Origin: Cyanophora paradoxa
Lineage: Eukaryota; Glaucocystophyceae; Cyanophorales; Cyanophoraceae
Length of the DNA stretch: 64,000 nucleotides
Direction: 5' to 3'
Assembly (NCBI GenBank): GCA_004431415.1
Contig: QPMI01000420.1
Span: forward strand, 124,001 to 188,000
Part shown: piece after piece, positions 21,712-34,500 of the stretch
How positions within the stretch are numbered: the first letter of the stretch is position 1
How the letters are laid out: every line of letters starts with the position of its first letter
Notes under the pieces: generated by a model
Told to the model about the DNA's origin: nothing
Database searches by the model: none
The model's input: the letters and a program-made list of their open reading frames with translations, nothing else
Program-made: the position numbers and the translations under genes

Positions 21712-23969
21712 TCACGAGGAGAGGAAAGCACCCTTGACACATCGCTCGAGGTCCATGGGGGCTCGGCAGGAGGGGCAGGTCGGGACGCTGCCGGCCGCCC
21801 TCTGCCGCTCCACGTGCCCGTCGAAGCAGGCGTCGCAGAGCGTGAGGTGCTTGCAGGGCAGCACCAGGACCGAGCTGGCGGAGCGCTTGCATGAGGGGTA
21901 AAGAAGAGAGAGCGGAATGTCGACGAATTCGAACCGGCGGAGGTCCATGCAGACGACGCAGCGCGTGTCCTGGAGCTCCTGCGTCGCCTCGGCCACGCGC
22001 GCCTCCGTCAGCGCGTGGGAGACGGCGGCGAGTCCCTCCATCAGCCGCTGCTGCACGCGCTGCAGCTCCGGCACCGAGAGGCCCGCCAGCACCGCCGGAC
22101 GGACTGGGGCGCTGTCCGCCTGCCGCGCCTCGAGCGCCGCCGCGCGAGCCTCCAGCGCCGCCGCCCGCGCCGTCGCTTGTTCCGCACGGGCCTCTGCCCG
22201 CTCCGCCCTGGACTCCGCCCGCTCCGCACGGGCCTCTTCCTGCTCCGCCCGGGCCTCCACCCGCTCCGCCCGCTCTCTTTGTGCAGTCATCTGCAGCAGC
22301 GCACAATGCACGTCAAACTCAAAGGAATCTCAAGGAATAATTTCGAAAAAGGTACTGTCTGTCACCTCTGCGCGGACGGCCGCCGCCTCCCGCTGCGCCT
22401 CCGCCGCCGCGGCCTGCGCCCGGGAGGCCGCGACCTTCGCCTCCTCGGCCCCGCGCTCCGCCTCGCTGGCCCGCCGCAGCGCCTGCTCGATCTCCGCGTG
22501 CACGGCCGCAGCTGCAGCCTCAAGGGCCCGGGCTGAGGGGTTCTCTTCGGGAAAGGGCGTGGGGCCGGATTCGTCGGAGCTGCTGGCGGCCCGAGCCCGT
22601 TTCAGGCGCCGCCGGCGCCGGGCGGGCTGCCGGCTATCCTCGTCGGAATCTAAGCTGATTACTGACGGGGCTGAAGGGGAACAGAGGCCGCCGTGGTCGC
22701 CGCTGCTTGCGATGCCGCCGCCGCTGCTGGATGTGGCCGCGGGGCGAGGCCCATGGACAGCTGTAGGCACCGGTTCGGGTGGCCTCCCCGAGCCGGAGGA
22801 GCTTGCGCCCGGCTGCTGCGGGCCACGCTTCAGCAGCTGCAAGCTCAAGGTGAGAGCTCAAGTTTGCAGAGCGCACCTCGAGGGGCTGGGCCTCGCTCGC
22901 CTCGCCGCGTTGTACATGTTCTGCAGCTGGCCGCGGGGGCGCTGCCGGAGCCCGCGATCGAGCTCGAGCTCGAGCTCGAGGCGCCGGCGCCGCGGCCGGC
23001 CGCGCCGGCGCCGATGAAGCCGCCGACGAACCCGACGGCGCCGGCGCAGGCGCGGCCGCGGCACCCTGCCCGGCCTGCTCACGTGTTGTCTCGTGATCAT
23101 GAGACATTGAATTACAAGTATGACGCACCGCTCGAGAAAGGGCCTGCCGCTCTTCATCAGGAAGGTGGGCGAGCGAGTCGTAGGCCTTGTCCAGACATAC
23201 GAGGTTCTTGAGACTCAAGCAGACGAGCTGCGCATGCCGCAGTGCGCTTACGAGTAAATGTAATTATAATCGCGAGCATCGGAGGTAAAAACCCGCACCG
23301 TGGACGTGTAATCAAATCTCACGAAGCATTCATCAGGGTTATCGCTGCTAGTGTTGATTTCCATCAGCGTCCCCGAACGCGCGCGGTCTGCCGCGCCGCG
23401 TTTGTCAGATGCATGCTTGCGCGCAATCGCAACATTAACCTTCATTTAATTTGCAAGTTCGTGTGCGCACTAGCAGTTAGGGTGATGACGCGGTCGCCTA
23501 TCTGGGAAGGGGTCACGATTTCGACGTTTTCTCGGAGCTTGCTAACCACGTGCACCTGCGCAATTGCAAGCGCATATGCATGATCAAAGCTTGAAGGATA
23601 TCAAATTTTAAGCCCCGGCCCGGCCCCCGCGCGAGTGCGCGGCCGCGACCGCGGCCACAGCCATTAACGTTCGCGACAGCGCCGGCCTGGCCGTCACGGC
23701 GTGCACTACGCGTGGCCGCGCGCGGCCGGGAGGCGGGCCGGGCGCGCGCCGCGGCGGCGTCGGGACCGCGCGCGCGCGCTTACCCTGCGGTGCGATCCCT
23801 GCGTTCGATCGATGATGTCTACGGTTCCGTCGCGCTTCGCTGATGCGAATACGCCGAATCTTTGCTGCCCATCTGATGATAGGTACCGGACGACGGCACC
23901 GAGCGGCAGGCGTAATGGGCGGGCATCGTAGCTTTCGACAAGCTTAAGTTGCTGCACGACTTCCGGCAT
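21712..23969 (-). CDS. RING-type E3 ligase with SUMO-interaction-like motif (candidate STUbL)
   Basis: A four-exon model fits with every intron in phase 0: 23969-23784, 23227-22877, 22836-22366 and 22290-21712, giving 528 residues. Exon 1 (ATG at 23969) holds a Tudor-like strand set, VVRYLSSDGQQRFGVFA then DGTVDIIDR. Exon 2 has LAHLPDEERQALSR and a low-complexity Ala/Pro/Arg part. Exon 3 carries PSVISLDSDEDS, a good SUMO-interaction motif (hydrophobic core followed by acids), then a basic patch and an Ala/Glu/Arg coiled coil that continues into exon 4. The C-terminus is a RING: RCVVCMD, PCKHLTLCDAC, TCPSCRAPMD. The C2-C3 spacing is long because a possible 42-base in-frame GT-AG stretch (GTCGACATTCC...ATGCAAG, about 21935-21895) may be a further intron. 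RING plus SIM is the hallmark of SUMO-targeted ubiquitin ligases; that role is inferred. Confidence 0.65.
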
Positions 23970-24236
23970 CGAATATCCGATGATCGCTGCAAACTGCCGA
24001 AGTGAACTAACTGCCGCTCAATGGTTTTCACGTGCACGCGATGCCAAACTATCGTTAGGCAGTGGTTCGACACCGATGTAGGCTCGCCGACTCAGCAGAA
24101 CTCGCCGCTGAGCCGCGCCCGACTCGCCGGAGCGGCGATGGTGAGATGTGGGCCGGACTGGATTCGAACTGGAGTCTGGAGCATGCAAAAAGTCATGCGA
24201 CCCATCATGTCAGCTGGGGTCATGCGACCGATGCAG

Positions 24237-24405
24237 GGGTCAACGGAGGTTAAAGTACACCTGACCGTGACGGCGTGGTCAGGTCAGCTCTCGTCACGAA
24301 CGCGCACACGGCGAGCGCGCCCGCGCATACGGCTTCGCCGACATCCACAGCGGCGCTCAAGCCCCAGCATTGCAGACGCAGCGCCGGTAGCGCCGCTCTC
24401 AGCTC
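24237..24405 (+). repeat. Tandem duplication, copy 1
   Basis: This copy starts GGGTCAACGGAG and includes ACCTGACCG, GCGTGGTCAGGTCAG, GCCCGCGCATACGGCTTCGC, GGCGCTCAAGCCCC and TCTCAGCTC. The same order is found at 24431-24590. Identity is roughly 80 percent by eye, with small indels. Confidence 0.7.
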
Positions 24406-24430
24406 ATCTCAGCTCATGATCATGTCAACC

Positions 24431-24590
24431 GGGTCAACGGAGCAACGACACCTGACCGCTACAGCGTGGTCAGGTCAGCCCTCGTCGTGAACGCGCACAG
24501 CGCGACCGCGCCCGCGCATACGGCTTCGCCAACATCCGGCGCTCAAGCCCCGGCACGAAGACGTAGGGTCGGTAGCGCCGGTCTCAGCTC
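24431..24590 (+). repeat. Tandem duplication, copy 2
   Basis: This is the second copy of the 24237-24405 unit, slightly shorter (the CACAGC insertion of copy 1 is missing near ACATCC). The copies are separated by 25 bases containing AGCTCATGATCATG. Confidence 0.7.
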
Positions 24591-25542
24591 CCCAGCAAGC
24601 CCGATCGCCTGGGGGTCGGCATCGTTCGGCGGCGAAGCCCATCGGAGCTGCAGCTGCGTTCGTTCCTTTGCCTGCGGTACGCCCACTTCCCTCTCGAGCG
24701 CGCCGATCGCGCCGCCCCTTTTCTTCTGGCGCTGCGGCCTGGCCGCGGCAGCGCTAGCGGGCCGCTCAATCTTCCCCCTCCAACCTCGCCGGATCGCCGA
24801 AGCCGCGTGCTCCACTTCATTGCGCGCTGACGAAGGTTCTACGCGTGCAGGTTCGACACAGCGCGGACGTTCAGCTCGCTCGGCGCAGACGCCTTCGCCC
24901 GCGGCCGGTCGATTGCGGCGTCAACTGGCGCGTGCGCGTGGCAAGTGACTCATTCGGCAGTTGTCCGGCTTTTCAACCAGGTTTGTAACCGCTACCGCGA
25001 ATATGCGGTCGCGTGCACCGCGCCTTCGCTGACAGTCGCGTTCGCTGTGCCCGCGCAGTGCTGGTGCTGGTCATCTGACGAGCCGTGCGAGTGACGAGCA
25101 GCTACGGATCCTTGAGTGTACGTATTCTTACGTCTAGTATCGCTGTCTGCCCCGCCGCTGCCCCCCGCCCGTCCGCCGCTGCCGACACCTCCCGTCGCAA
25201 CGCGTACCCCTGCCCCTGCTCTCGGATGGCCCCATACCCCAGCTCATTTCCCCCCCCCCCCCCAACAACCCCCCAACCCCCCACCCCCACCCCCTCACAT
25301 GACGTACCTCTATCCCTGCCTCACTGATCGCTGTCTCCTGTTTCCTCTTACCCGCTACCGTATCATATTCACCCCTACCCCCCCTCACCCCCACCCCCAC
25401 CCCCCACCCCTAGCCCATCCCCCCCCTCCTACCCCCGTCCCCCGTTTCCCCCTTCTCCCCCGCCCTCCTCTTTAGCCCCCGTCTTTCCCTCGCACTCTCT
25501 GCATGCTCCTTCGTCTGTTCTGACCATCCGAACAGAGCTGCC

Positions 25543-28500
25543 ATGTCGTCGAAGCAGTCGTTCGTCTCGAAGATGGTTCGCAGCGGCCTGCCCGCGCCTC
25601 CCCCTGCCCGCCCTGATTCCGACGCTGCAGCTGAGCTGGCCGAGGGTGGGGCTCGGCCGCGCGCGAGCGCCGGTGGCGCCGGAGGAGGAGGGCCAGCCGC
25701 CGGCGAGGGCGGAGGCGGGGTTGGAAGCGGGGGCGGGGACGCCGGGCACGGCCAGCGAGGCGGAGGTGGAGGAGGAGGACTTGGGGTCGGACCCCGAGCT
25801 CGAGACCGGCGCCTTCGTCCTGCTCGGCCCCGCCTCCATCTCTCCTCTGCCCGGCAGCTCGGAGAGGCGAGCGAGCCCGCGCCCGCGCGTCCGATCGCGA
25901 CCCCGCGCCGCTGACCGTCCGGCGTGCGCCGCAGCCCGAGGGCGCCAGCGCCGGGCGCGGCGGCAGCCGGGTCCGAGGGGGAGGAGGAGGAGGAGTCCTC
26001 GCCCCTGACGCCGCCGAACCTTCCTTCTGGGGACGAAGACCCCGGGTACGCAGATGATTCCGTTTCGAGGCCTTCAAGATCTCAATGACCCCCCCCCCCC
26101 CCCCCCCCCCCGCCCCTACCCCTCCCTCCCTCCCCCCCCCCCCCCCCGGCGGTAGGCTTCGAGTCGAGTCCCCAACGGACGACGACGGTCCGCAACGATC
26201 CTCGTCTTCGCCGGACCTCGATTCCTCCGCGGAAGCGGAAGTTGGGAACCGGTACCCCCCGGGCTGCGCTTGTTCTGAGTTTGCCTTTCTCCGCTGACTT
26301 CGCGACGCGCTCCCCAGCTCGAGCGAGGCGAACGGGGCGGTCGGCTGTGTCCGGTGCGAACATCGTTCGAAATTTCAGCACGCTTGATCACTCGAGAAGT
26401 CTCTTATATCTTCTCCTTCGACAGGCGGCCCGTCGGGGACGCCCCGGAGGCCCCGACGCGTGGCGGGGGCGCCTCGGATCTCTCCGATCCCGGCGAGGCC
26501 GAGGCCCAATTGCAGCCCGCGGCCCCGACCGGGGGCGAAGGCCTCTTCGTCAGGCGCGCTCCGGGGGAAGGGTCCGTCGACCAATTTACACCTTTTTCGC
26601 CGCCGATCACGATCACGACCCTCTTCGCAGCGAGTTCGTCAGCTTGGGCGAGCTCGAGTTCGAAGAGGAGCACGGACCAGAACCGGTTGAACGAGATACC
26701 CGTACGGACGTCTCCTCGCTGTTACCGTGCGGCTATCTCTTGACTCTCGCGATCGTTCCGCCAATTTGAAATTGAAGCGCCTGATGATTACTTATCGAAC
26801 AGTGAACGGTTCGATGCAGCCCGCGACGAGTTCGCGTACCCAGGCGCCCTTCTCGTGGACGCGGAGGGGGAAAAGGAAGACAGGTCAGCTTTCGCGCATT
26901 GATCTAAAATTCAATCTCTTCGCATTTTTCAATCTGCAATCAGGGTTTTCCACGGCGATCGGATCGCAACAGAAGATAACACTTCAATTTTCATCCCTGA
27001 GTGAGTTTTGTATTTCTTTGCGTGCTTGGAACGAATCCTCGAAGTAATACTCTTGCTTTTCTGCAGGGCTGGGCAAGAGCAGCACCGTATCACCCGCTTC
27101 GTGCTCTTCGTCCCCAAGGAGGCAGCCAACGTCGGCAGCAGAGGCTCGCTCTTCGTTCTTGGCAGCACGCCGGAGCTCGGCCAGTGGGATGAGCTGCGCG
27201 TCCGGATGGATCCGGCAGCATCCAACGGGCACGTCTGGGTCTCTCAGCCCGTGCCCATCCCTCGCGGGGAGGCGGTCCGCTACAAGTACGTCTTTGTCCG
27301 CGAGGCCAACCGCCGCCTCGAGCTGGCGTGGGAGGCCGGCGAAGATCGCGCGTGCTCCGACGCGCCCTTCCAATTCGACCTCCAGTTCTGCCCCGAGCGC
27401 AACTCCATTGCAAGCTTCCTCGGGCTCCAGCTGGGCCCCTCGGACCTGTGGAAGCCCTTCCGGGCTTTCTTCGCGGGCATCTGGGCCCTGGACAAGTGGA
27501 CGAGCACCCCGGGGGCCCCCCGAGACGCGCTGTGCACAACGGCGCTTTCCGTCCTCTACGAACAGCGCGTGGTGCGAATTCGCCGATCTATTTAGGCGCC
27601 CCGAGCGGCGAAATTTCTTGCGCTTGACTTCGATTCGCTGCGCGCTGCAGGCAAGCTCGAGCGAGAACAAGGCACACTTCGCTCGAGCTGTCGTGGAGTG
27701 TTTGCCTCCGGACAGCAGCGTCTTCAAGCACATCAGAGAGCATCCCGATGAAATTGATCGGCTTATTTTCGTCGTCGAGCTTTGGAGTAAGGTGCGCATG
27801 CGCATATGCATGCTCTGCGTGTTTGTAGCATGCCGTTCGACCGATCGCGGCCGACGCTGGGCGCCCCGGCCGGCCCTCGCAGATGGAGGAGTGCAGGCCG
27901 CACGCGCTCGCCCGCTTCAACGACCGGCAGCTGGCCTCGATGACGAGTCTTCTGTTCGGGCGCCTCGCGGGCGGCGTCGCGAGATGGGCGCACGCGCAGG
28001 CACCTCGTCGCTCCGCGATCAGCGACGCGGCCTCCAAAGCGGCGGCGGAGGCCCTCGTCTTCCTCTCCGTCGAGCGCTTCAAGCGCGGGTCCTTCGAGTC
28101 GTGGCTCGTCGCTCTGCCCCTCGTCAAGCTCCTCGGCGGAGACGTCGTCCAGCTGGTGTCGCGTGTGACCAGGCATACAGGCGCGGTCGATCGAAATGAG
28201 CGGAATTCCGTCCAGGCCTTCCGCGACGCCGTCAAGTCGGACGCGCTGGCGCGCGTCCTCCCCCGCCTCAGTCGCGACGAGGCGCTCAGCGCGATGCGTG
28301 CTGCGGCTCGGGTCGCTCCCACGTACACGTCGGCTCTCCGTGACGTCATCTTCGTCTGGTGGCCGGGCGTCTCCTCGGCGCTCTTCCCGTTGGGCGTCGC
28401 GCGCGCCGACGATCGCGAGGTCTTCCTCGTCCGCAGCGAGATCGGACACGCGATCGACCGCGGCGTCCACGCGGAGATCCGATCGCCGGAGACGCGCCTC

Positions 28501-31500
28501 GGCGACGTCATCCGCCTCTGGGACTCCATCCCCGACGCGCTCCGCGTGGTGGCGTCGCCCTCCGTCAAGCGCATCCTCGACGAAGCCGCCAAGGACACCG
28601 AGTCCGCGGCCCAGCACCTCGGCGACCGCGAGATCCTTCGGATCGTCGGCAGCGAGGCCCCGCACGCGTCCTTCGCCCCGGTCTTCGCGCTGGAGGGCGG
28701 CGCCGAGCTCCTCCGGAAGCTCCTCGACCTCGCCGTCGCGCGCGGCGCCGACGCAGTCGAAGAGAGCCGCCTTCGCGACCTGCCGGAGCGCGTTGCCGCG
28801 CTCTGCTCGGCAGTCGGCTTCTCCCCTCGCAACCACGCCTCCGGCTTCATCGAGAAGTGGTTCGACGCCGTCTACCCTCGCGACGGTGAGGATGGGCTCG
28901 ACGCGCGCGCGCTGCGCGCTGTCGGGTGACATTGGACTCTGCGCAGGGGCGGGCCGAGATCCGTTGGAGCTCTGCGAAGCGCTGGCCTCGCTCCCCGAGC
29001 CCTTCGCGCCCATCTCGAACGCCGTCCTTGCATCCCTGAAGGAGCGCATCGCCTCCTGTGGCACGTCGACGGTCCTGCAGGCGGCCCGCGGAGCGCGCAC
29101 GAACGCGCCGGCCGTTGCGAGCAACGAAATCGTTTGGGGCGCGTTCGTCGAGGTCTGCGAAGAGCACCTCGGCCGCGAGTGCAGCCGCAACATGCCGGCG
29201 CGGTCCGCCGCGAACCTCAGGAGCCTCCTCGGCGACGCCGCCTCTCCTGTCACGTTTCGCTATCCTGAGTGCGTCCTCGTCCGTTTCTCTGCTGCGCGCG
29301 GTGAAGTCTGCCGCCTGATCTCGACGGCGGTGCGCACGGGCAGGTTCAGGGGTCGCCTCGTCGCGTGCCTCTTCCGCAGCGTCGGCCACGTCGGCTTCAC
29401 GCGCCGCTGCGGACCCAGGCTGCTCTGCCTCCTCGGCGCCAGCGTCTTCTGGCTCGAGGCTCTGCACCACCGCGACGACCCAAACGTGGCGAGCCAGCCG
29501 CTCTTCCAGAAGGGCCTCAGCGTCCTCGTCAGGCTCCGCAACGCCGTCCTGGAGCGCAGGGCCATCGAGGCGCCTCTCTCCGCCCTGTCCGAGGCCGGGA
29601 TGGGCAGGCTGCACGACTGCATGCGGGCGGCCGGCCTCGCGAGCGCCGACTCCGACGACGAGTTCGAGCGGACGATCGACGGCGCCGTGGGCGTCTTCGC
29701 GCGGCTGTGGGCGCAGGTCAACAGCGTGCGCCAGCTGCTCGAGGTGTGGCGCACGGTCCCCCTGAGGGCCGCGCACCGCTTCGAGCTGGAGGGCCTCGTC
29801 GCGCTGGCGGAGCGGGAGAAGGCCCGCCTCAAGGCCCTCGACAGCCCGATCGTCGACCCCGCCGAGCCCCCCCCGCCGCTCCAGGCGCTCGCCGCCGGCC
29901 TCGAGGAGTGCCGGCACCCAGCGTGCGGCACCACCGTCTTCCGCAGCGCCGTCCAGCACGCTTTCCAGGAGTACGTGCTATTTCTGCTCGCACTTCTTCG
30001 CGTCCCCTCTTCTTGCGCCTCTCGCTAACGTCGCTTGTTTGCGAATGCAGGTCGCAGGGGCGGCCTCGCGTTGCGACCTACGACGAGCTCGACGGCGTCG
30101 CCGCGCTCCTGTCAGAAGGCGGGCTCGCAATCGGCGCCGGCGTTCCCGCGGAGCCAGGGCCACAGGACGCCCAGAATGCGCAGGACGGCCAAGGCTTCGT
30201 TGAAAACGCCGCGTGAGCGCCTTCCTGTTGATTTCAATCGCGCCGCGCGCTTCGCCGGCGACTCAAACGCATACTTGGCAGGAGCCTGGTCGACCTGGTG
30301 CCGGGCGTCACCGCTGCAGCCCTCCGCGCGCTGAAGGCCCACGCTGCCGCGCTCGCCCACAACCCGCTCTCGGTTCCGCTGGTCGAGGCGCGCCGCCTGT
30401 GGGGCAGCACGCGCGTCGGCGCCGAGGGCGTGTCGGCGTCGACACGTGTCGGTCCGACCATGCGCGTGGAGGCCGAGCAGGTCCTCTCGCTCGTCGCGGC
30501 GCCTCCGGAGGCCGTGGCGCGCGCGCAGGAGGCGCTCGAGGCGTGCCTGCTTCTTCCCCGGCGCGCCGCGCTCTGGTCCGACCTCGTTCGCTGTGCCGAG
30601 ACGCTCCAGTACCGCTGCAACAAGCGGACCCTCGCCCTGCGGGACGGCTTGGCGGCGCTCGACGCGCAGCCCCGCCCGTCCGCGACGCTCGGGCACGCCG
30701 CCAGGCTCATGGCCGCCACGCTGGGCCCGGTCGAGCGCGTCGCGAGCGACGCGGAGCTGGCGAGGGAGGTCGCCGTCCTCGCGACGCCCCGCGGCGCCGC
30801 CCTCGCGGCGTTCCTCCAGCGCGTCAAGAACGACGACTTCCGCCTGCTCCTGGAGACCTGGGAGGAGATGGCATCCTCCTCCATCCTCCGCCCCGTGCGC
30901 CCCTTCGCGGCGCTTGGTCTGGCGCTCGCTGGATCCGACGCGGCGCGCAGGAGACGTGCCGGGACCTGGAGGCCGTCCGGCAGTACCTCCTGCCGATGTT
31001 CTGCGCGCCGGGCGACGGCAGCGGCCTCGAGGGGCTCGTGGCGCGGCTGTCGGAGCGGCCTGCCGGCCAAGACCGGCCGGGCATGGCGCGCAGGCTCGAG
31101 AACTGCATCACGCAGCTGCACATCGTCGAGAAGAAGTTCGCCAAGGGGACGGAGGTCACCAAGACGGCCGTGCGGGACGCCTGCCGCTCCGGCGTCTACT
31201 GCTTCGACGTCGCCGACGGCGCGGCGACGCTCGCGCTGGAGACGACGGACGCGGCGGGCGGCGGCGCGCAGCGCAGCGACCGGGACGCGGTGGAGGACCT
31301 GCGGCGGCGGGCGATCCTCGTCCGCGGCGACGCCGAGCTCCTCCCGCTCATCGACGCCTTCATCGCCAACGTCGTCCTCGCCGACAGGGTCCGCCGGCCC
31401 CGTTCACGTTTGCCCTTGGCGCCCGGTCGGTTCTCACGCGCGCGCATGCACTCGCGCCGGCCCGCAGGTGCTGGAGCTCCTGACGGAGCTGCAGACCGCG

Positions 31501-34500
31501 TCGGGCGAGTACCGCCGGTGGAAAAGGACGGCGAGCAGCGCGGAGCAGCTGGCGGAGATCAAGGCCGAGCTGGAGGGGCGCCTGGCGGTCTGCCGGGGCG
31601 AGCTCGCGCAGGCCCTGGCGGCGCACGCGTGCCTGGCGTGGTTCGGAGCCAGCCAGCTCTGGACGATGTACGGGCTCCTGGCCTCCTCCGAGCAAGGCCG
31701 GCGCGCCGCCGAGGAGCTCTGCCACTTCGTGCGCTTCTACGAGCCGGCCGTGACCCCGGGCATCGTGCTGGAGGCCTGGGCGGGCCTCGGCGCCGAGCTC
31801 CCGCCGCCCGAGCAGCCGCGCGCCTGCTTCGATCTGCTCGCCGGACTCTTGGGCGCCTGCCAGCAGCGCTCGGGCCGCGCGCCGCGCGCGCTGTTCGACC
31901 CTCCCGCTTTGGCCGCGGCCGGGCGGGGCCACTTCCTGGCGCCGGGCGCCGCCCACGTGGTCCTCGCGGACGGCCCGGGCCGCGTCCCCAGCGCCCTCCT
32001 CGCGCTCTTCGCGAGCAACGGCGTCGGCGGGCGCGGCTGCGTCCCGCCGCGCAGCTCGGTCCTCCTCTGCACGCCCTTCACGGCCCCCGAGGAGATTCGC
32101 CTCTTCTTCCACCGCTGCCGCCTCTCGGCGCTCGCGGGGGAGCCCGACGTCTTCTACGTGGTGCGGCCGTACCGTCTTTCATTCCGCATTCTTTCATTCG
32201 TCCGACGCTCGCGGCCGCCGCCGCCGGCAGGTGCACGGGGAGGAGCTCCCGCACCCCCTGCAGCTGGAGTTCCTGGAGCTGCTGGACGGCCTCGAGGCCG
32301 GCGGGGCCGGCGGCCGCTTCCGCCTGGCGCTCGTCTGCTGCCGCGGGCCGGCCTTCGACGGCTCGCAGCTCTCGCGGGCGCTCGCGGCGTCGACCGTCCC
32401 CTCGGCGGGCCTCGCCCTCGAGGAGGCGCGCGCCGTCGTCGCGCAGCTCCTCCCGGACGCCCGTCTCGTCACCTCGGAGCGCGCCGGCCTCGGCAAGACG
32501 GCGCTCGTCCGCCAGCAGTGCGAGGAGATGGGGCGCGAGCTCGCGTACCTGCCCGTCTACGCCGACGACGACGGCCCCGAGCTCGTCGCGCGCCTCCAGA
32601 CGAGGGGCCTCGAGGCGGGGCGGCACGCCCTCCACGTCGACGTGACGCCCGTGGGCCGCCCCGAGGCCCTCAACCTCCTCCTCCTCGAGCTGCTCCTCTT
32701 CAGGGCCGTCTGCGCCCAGGGCCGCGTCTTCCACGTCCCCGACGACGTGCCCATCTTCGTGGAGCTCCCGAACATGCCCACCGACCGCCTCGGGCGCGCG
32801 CTCTCTGTCTGCGCGCTGCTGCGCGAGGAGCGCCTCGCCTGGAGACTGGACCGCCTCGCCGTCAGCATGGAGCCCGCCAGCGCCGTCCAGGTCGTCTGCA
32901 GGTGCCGCGCCGCCCGCCCCCGAGCCGCTCGCTCGCGGCGTCGACGACGTCGATGTGACTCGGTCGTGCAGGTACCTCGACGCGCTGGACGCGACGGACC
33001 CGCAGCGGAGCATCGAGAAGCGGGACATCGCGCGCGACTCGGAGGACAGGGTCGACGCGGACCGCTGCCGCGCGCTGCTGAAGGCGCACTTCTTTGACAA
33101 CCGGGCGGTGGCGCCGGCGGCGAGCTTCTCGGCCCTAAACACCTTCCTCACAATCCTGGCGCGCGACCTCGACCTCTTCTCCAGCTGCCCGTTCTTCGCC
33201 ACGCGGCACGTGCAGTTCCCCAAGGCCCGCTCCACCTGCGTGGCGGCGCTGGTCAACGCGGCGGCGGAGCTCGCCAGCTCGCACGACACGGCGGCGAGGC
33301 AGCAGGCGCCCGCCGGCGGCGGCGGCGGCGGCGACGAGGTGGACGAGAACGTGCTGCGGCACTCGCGGATCGTGCAGTGGGAGGCGCGCAACCACCTCCT
33401 CGTCGCGTTCCACCCGGACGGCTCCTTCACGTCCCTCTACCGCCGCGCGGAGCAGGTCCCGCCGGCGCTGAAGGCGCTCCTCGACAGCCAGACGTGGGGC
33501 GCGAGCGCCGGCAACGGCCTCCTCCAGTACCACAAGATGGACTCCACGTCGCTCCTGGAAGTCCTCGTGCGGCTGGTCCCCGGCAGCGAGGGCAAGCCCC
33601 TGCCCGACCTCGGGAGCTACGTCCTCACGGCGGACAACATGCTCAAGATGATCCTGATCTGGACGCGCGTCGACGCCGGCGTTCCCGTCGTCGTGTCCGG
33701 CGACACGGGATGCGGGAAGACGAGCCTTGTGCGCCCCTCGAGCCCCGTTCTTGCTCGCGGTTCGGTCAGCGCGGCGAGGCTGACGCGGGCGGCAGATGCG
33801 GGCGGCGTCCAAGGTGTTCGGGTTCGAGCTGCAGACGCTCAGCTGCCACGCGGGGACGACGCGCGCGGAGATCCACGCGGCCATCGACGCCGCCGAGGCC
33901 CTCGCCGCGCTCGACGCAGGCGAAGGCGACGGCGGCGGGGACAAGAAGACGGGGAAGAATCCCCCCGTCGTCCTCTTCCTGGACGAGATCAACACGTGCG
34001 GCCACATGGGCCTCATCGGCGAGATGCTCTGCCAGCGCACGATCGGGGGGCGGCCCATCCCGCCCCGCGTCCGCTTCGTGGCGGCGTGCAACCCGTACAA
34101 GAAGCGGCCGGCGCGGGCGGCGGCGTCGCCGGCCGTCGGGATCGACCTCGGCCGCAGCGACGCGCTCTCCAAGCTCGTGTACCGCGTGCACCCGCTCCCG
34201 GACCGCCTCGCCGATTTCGTCATGGAATTCGGCGCCCTGGACGACGCCGACGAGGCGCGCTACGTGCTGGCCATGCTGCAGCGCAGCGAGTTCGCGCGGC
34301 TGGTGCCCCAGGGCAGCAGGCTGTCCCTGGAGCTCCTCGCTGCGCTGCTGGTCGCCTCGCAGCGCTTCCTGAAGGGCAAGGAGGGCGCGGCGGCCGTCAG
34401 CCTGCGCGACGTCTCGCGCTGCATTTACCTCATGGCCTGCTTCGCTCGGCTGCTGCTGGAGCGGCCACCGCCGCCGCTCGGCTCGGACCGCGCCCTGCGG

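Larger units (their letters stand above)
23970..25542. other. Intergenic region with duplicated block and C-rich 3' part
   Basis: No convincing gene is present between the RING gene start and the RNF213-like start. The part 24237-24590 is a tandem duplication. The part 25140-25480 is strongly C-rich on the plus strand and probably belongs to the promoter or 5' UTR (perhaps a 5' UTR intron) of the RNF213-like gene. A minus-strand open frame at 24543-24815 is free of stops but has no recognisable domain. Confidence 0.4.

Noticed and set aside
24150-24190. GGATTCGAACTGGA as the T-loop of a minus-strand tRNA
   Set aside because: The five-base T stem does not pair on either side of TTCGAAT and no acceptor or anticodon stem could be found.
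25116-25475. Plus-strand Pro-rich ORF in the C-rich stretch
   Set aside because: It is made almost entirely of C-run codons with no domain, and is better explained as promoter/5' UTR or intron sequence.
28196-30028. 610-residue plus frame as a separate gene overlapping the RNF213-like gene
   Set aside because: Its first part is an Arg/Ser-rich shadow of the real frame. The second part (after about 28945) is simply the next exon of the same gene.
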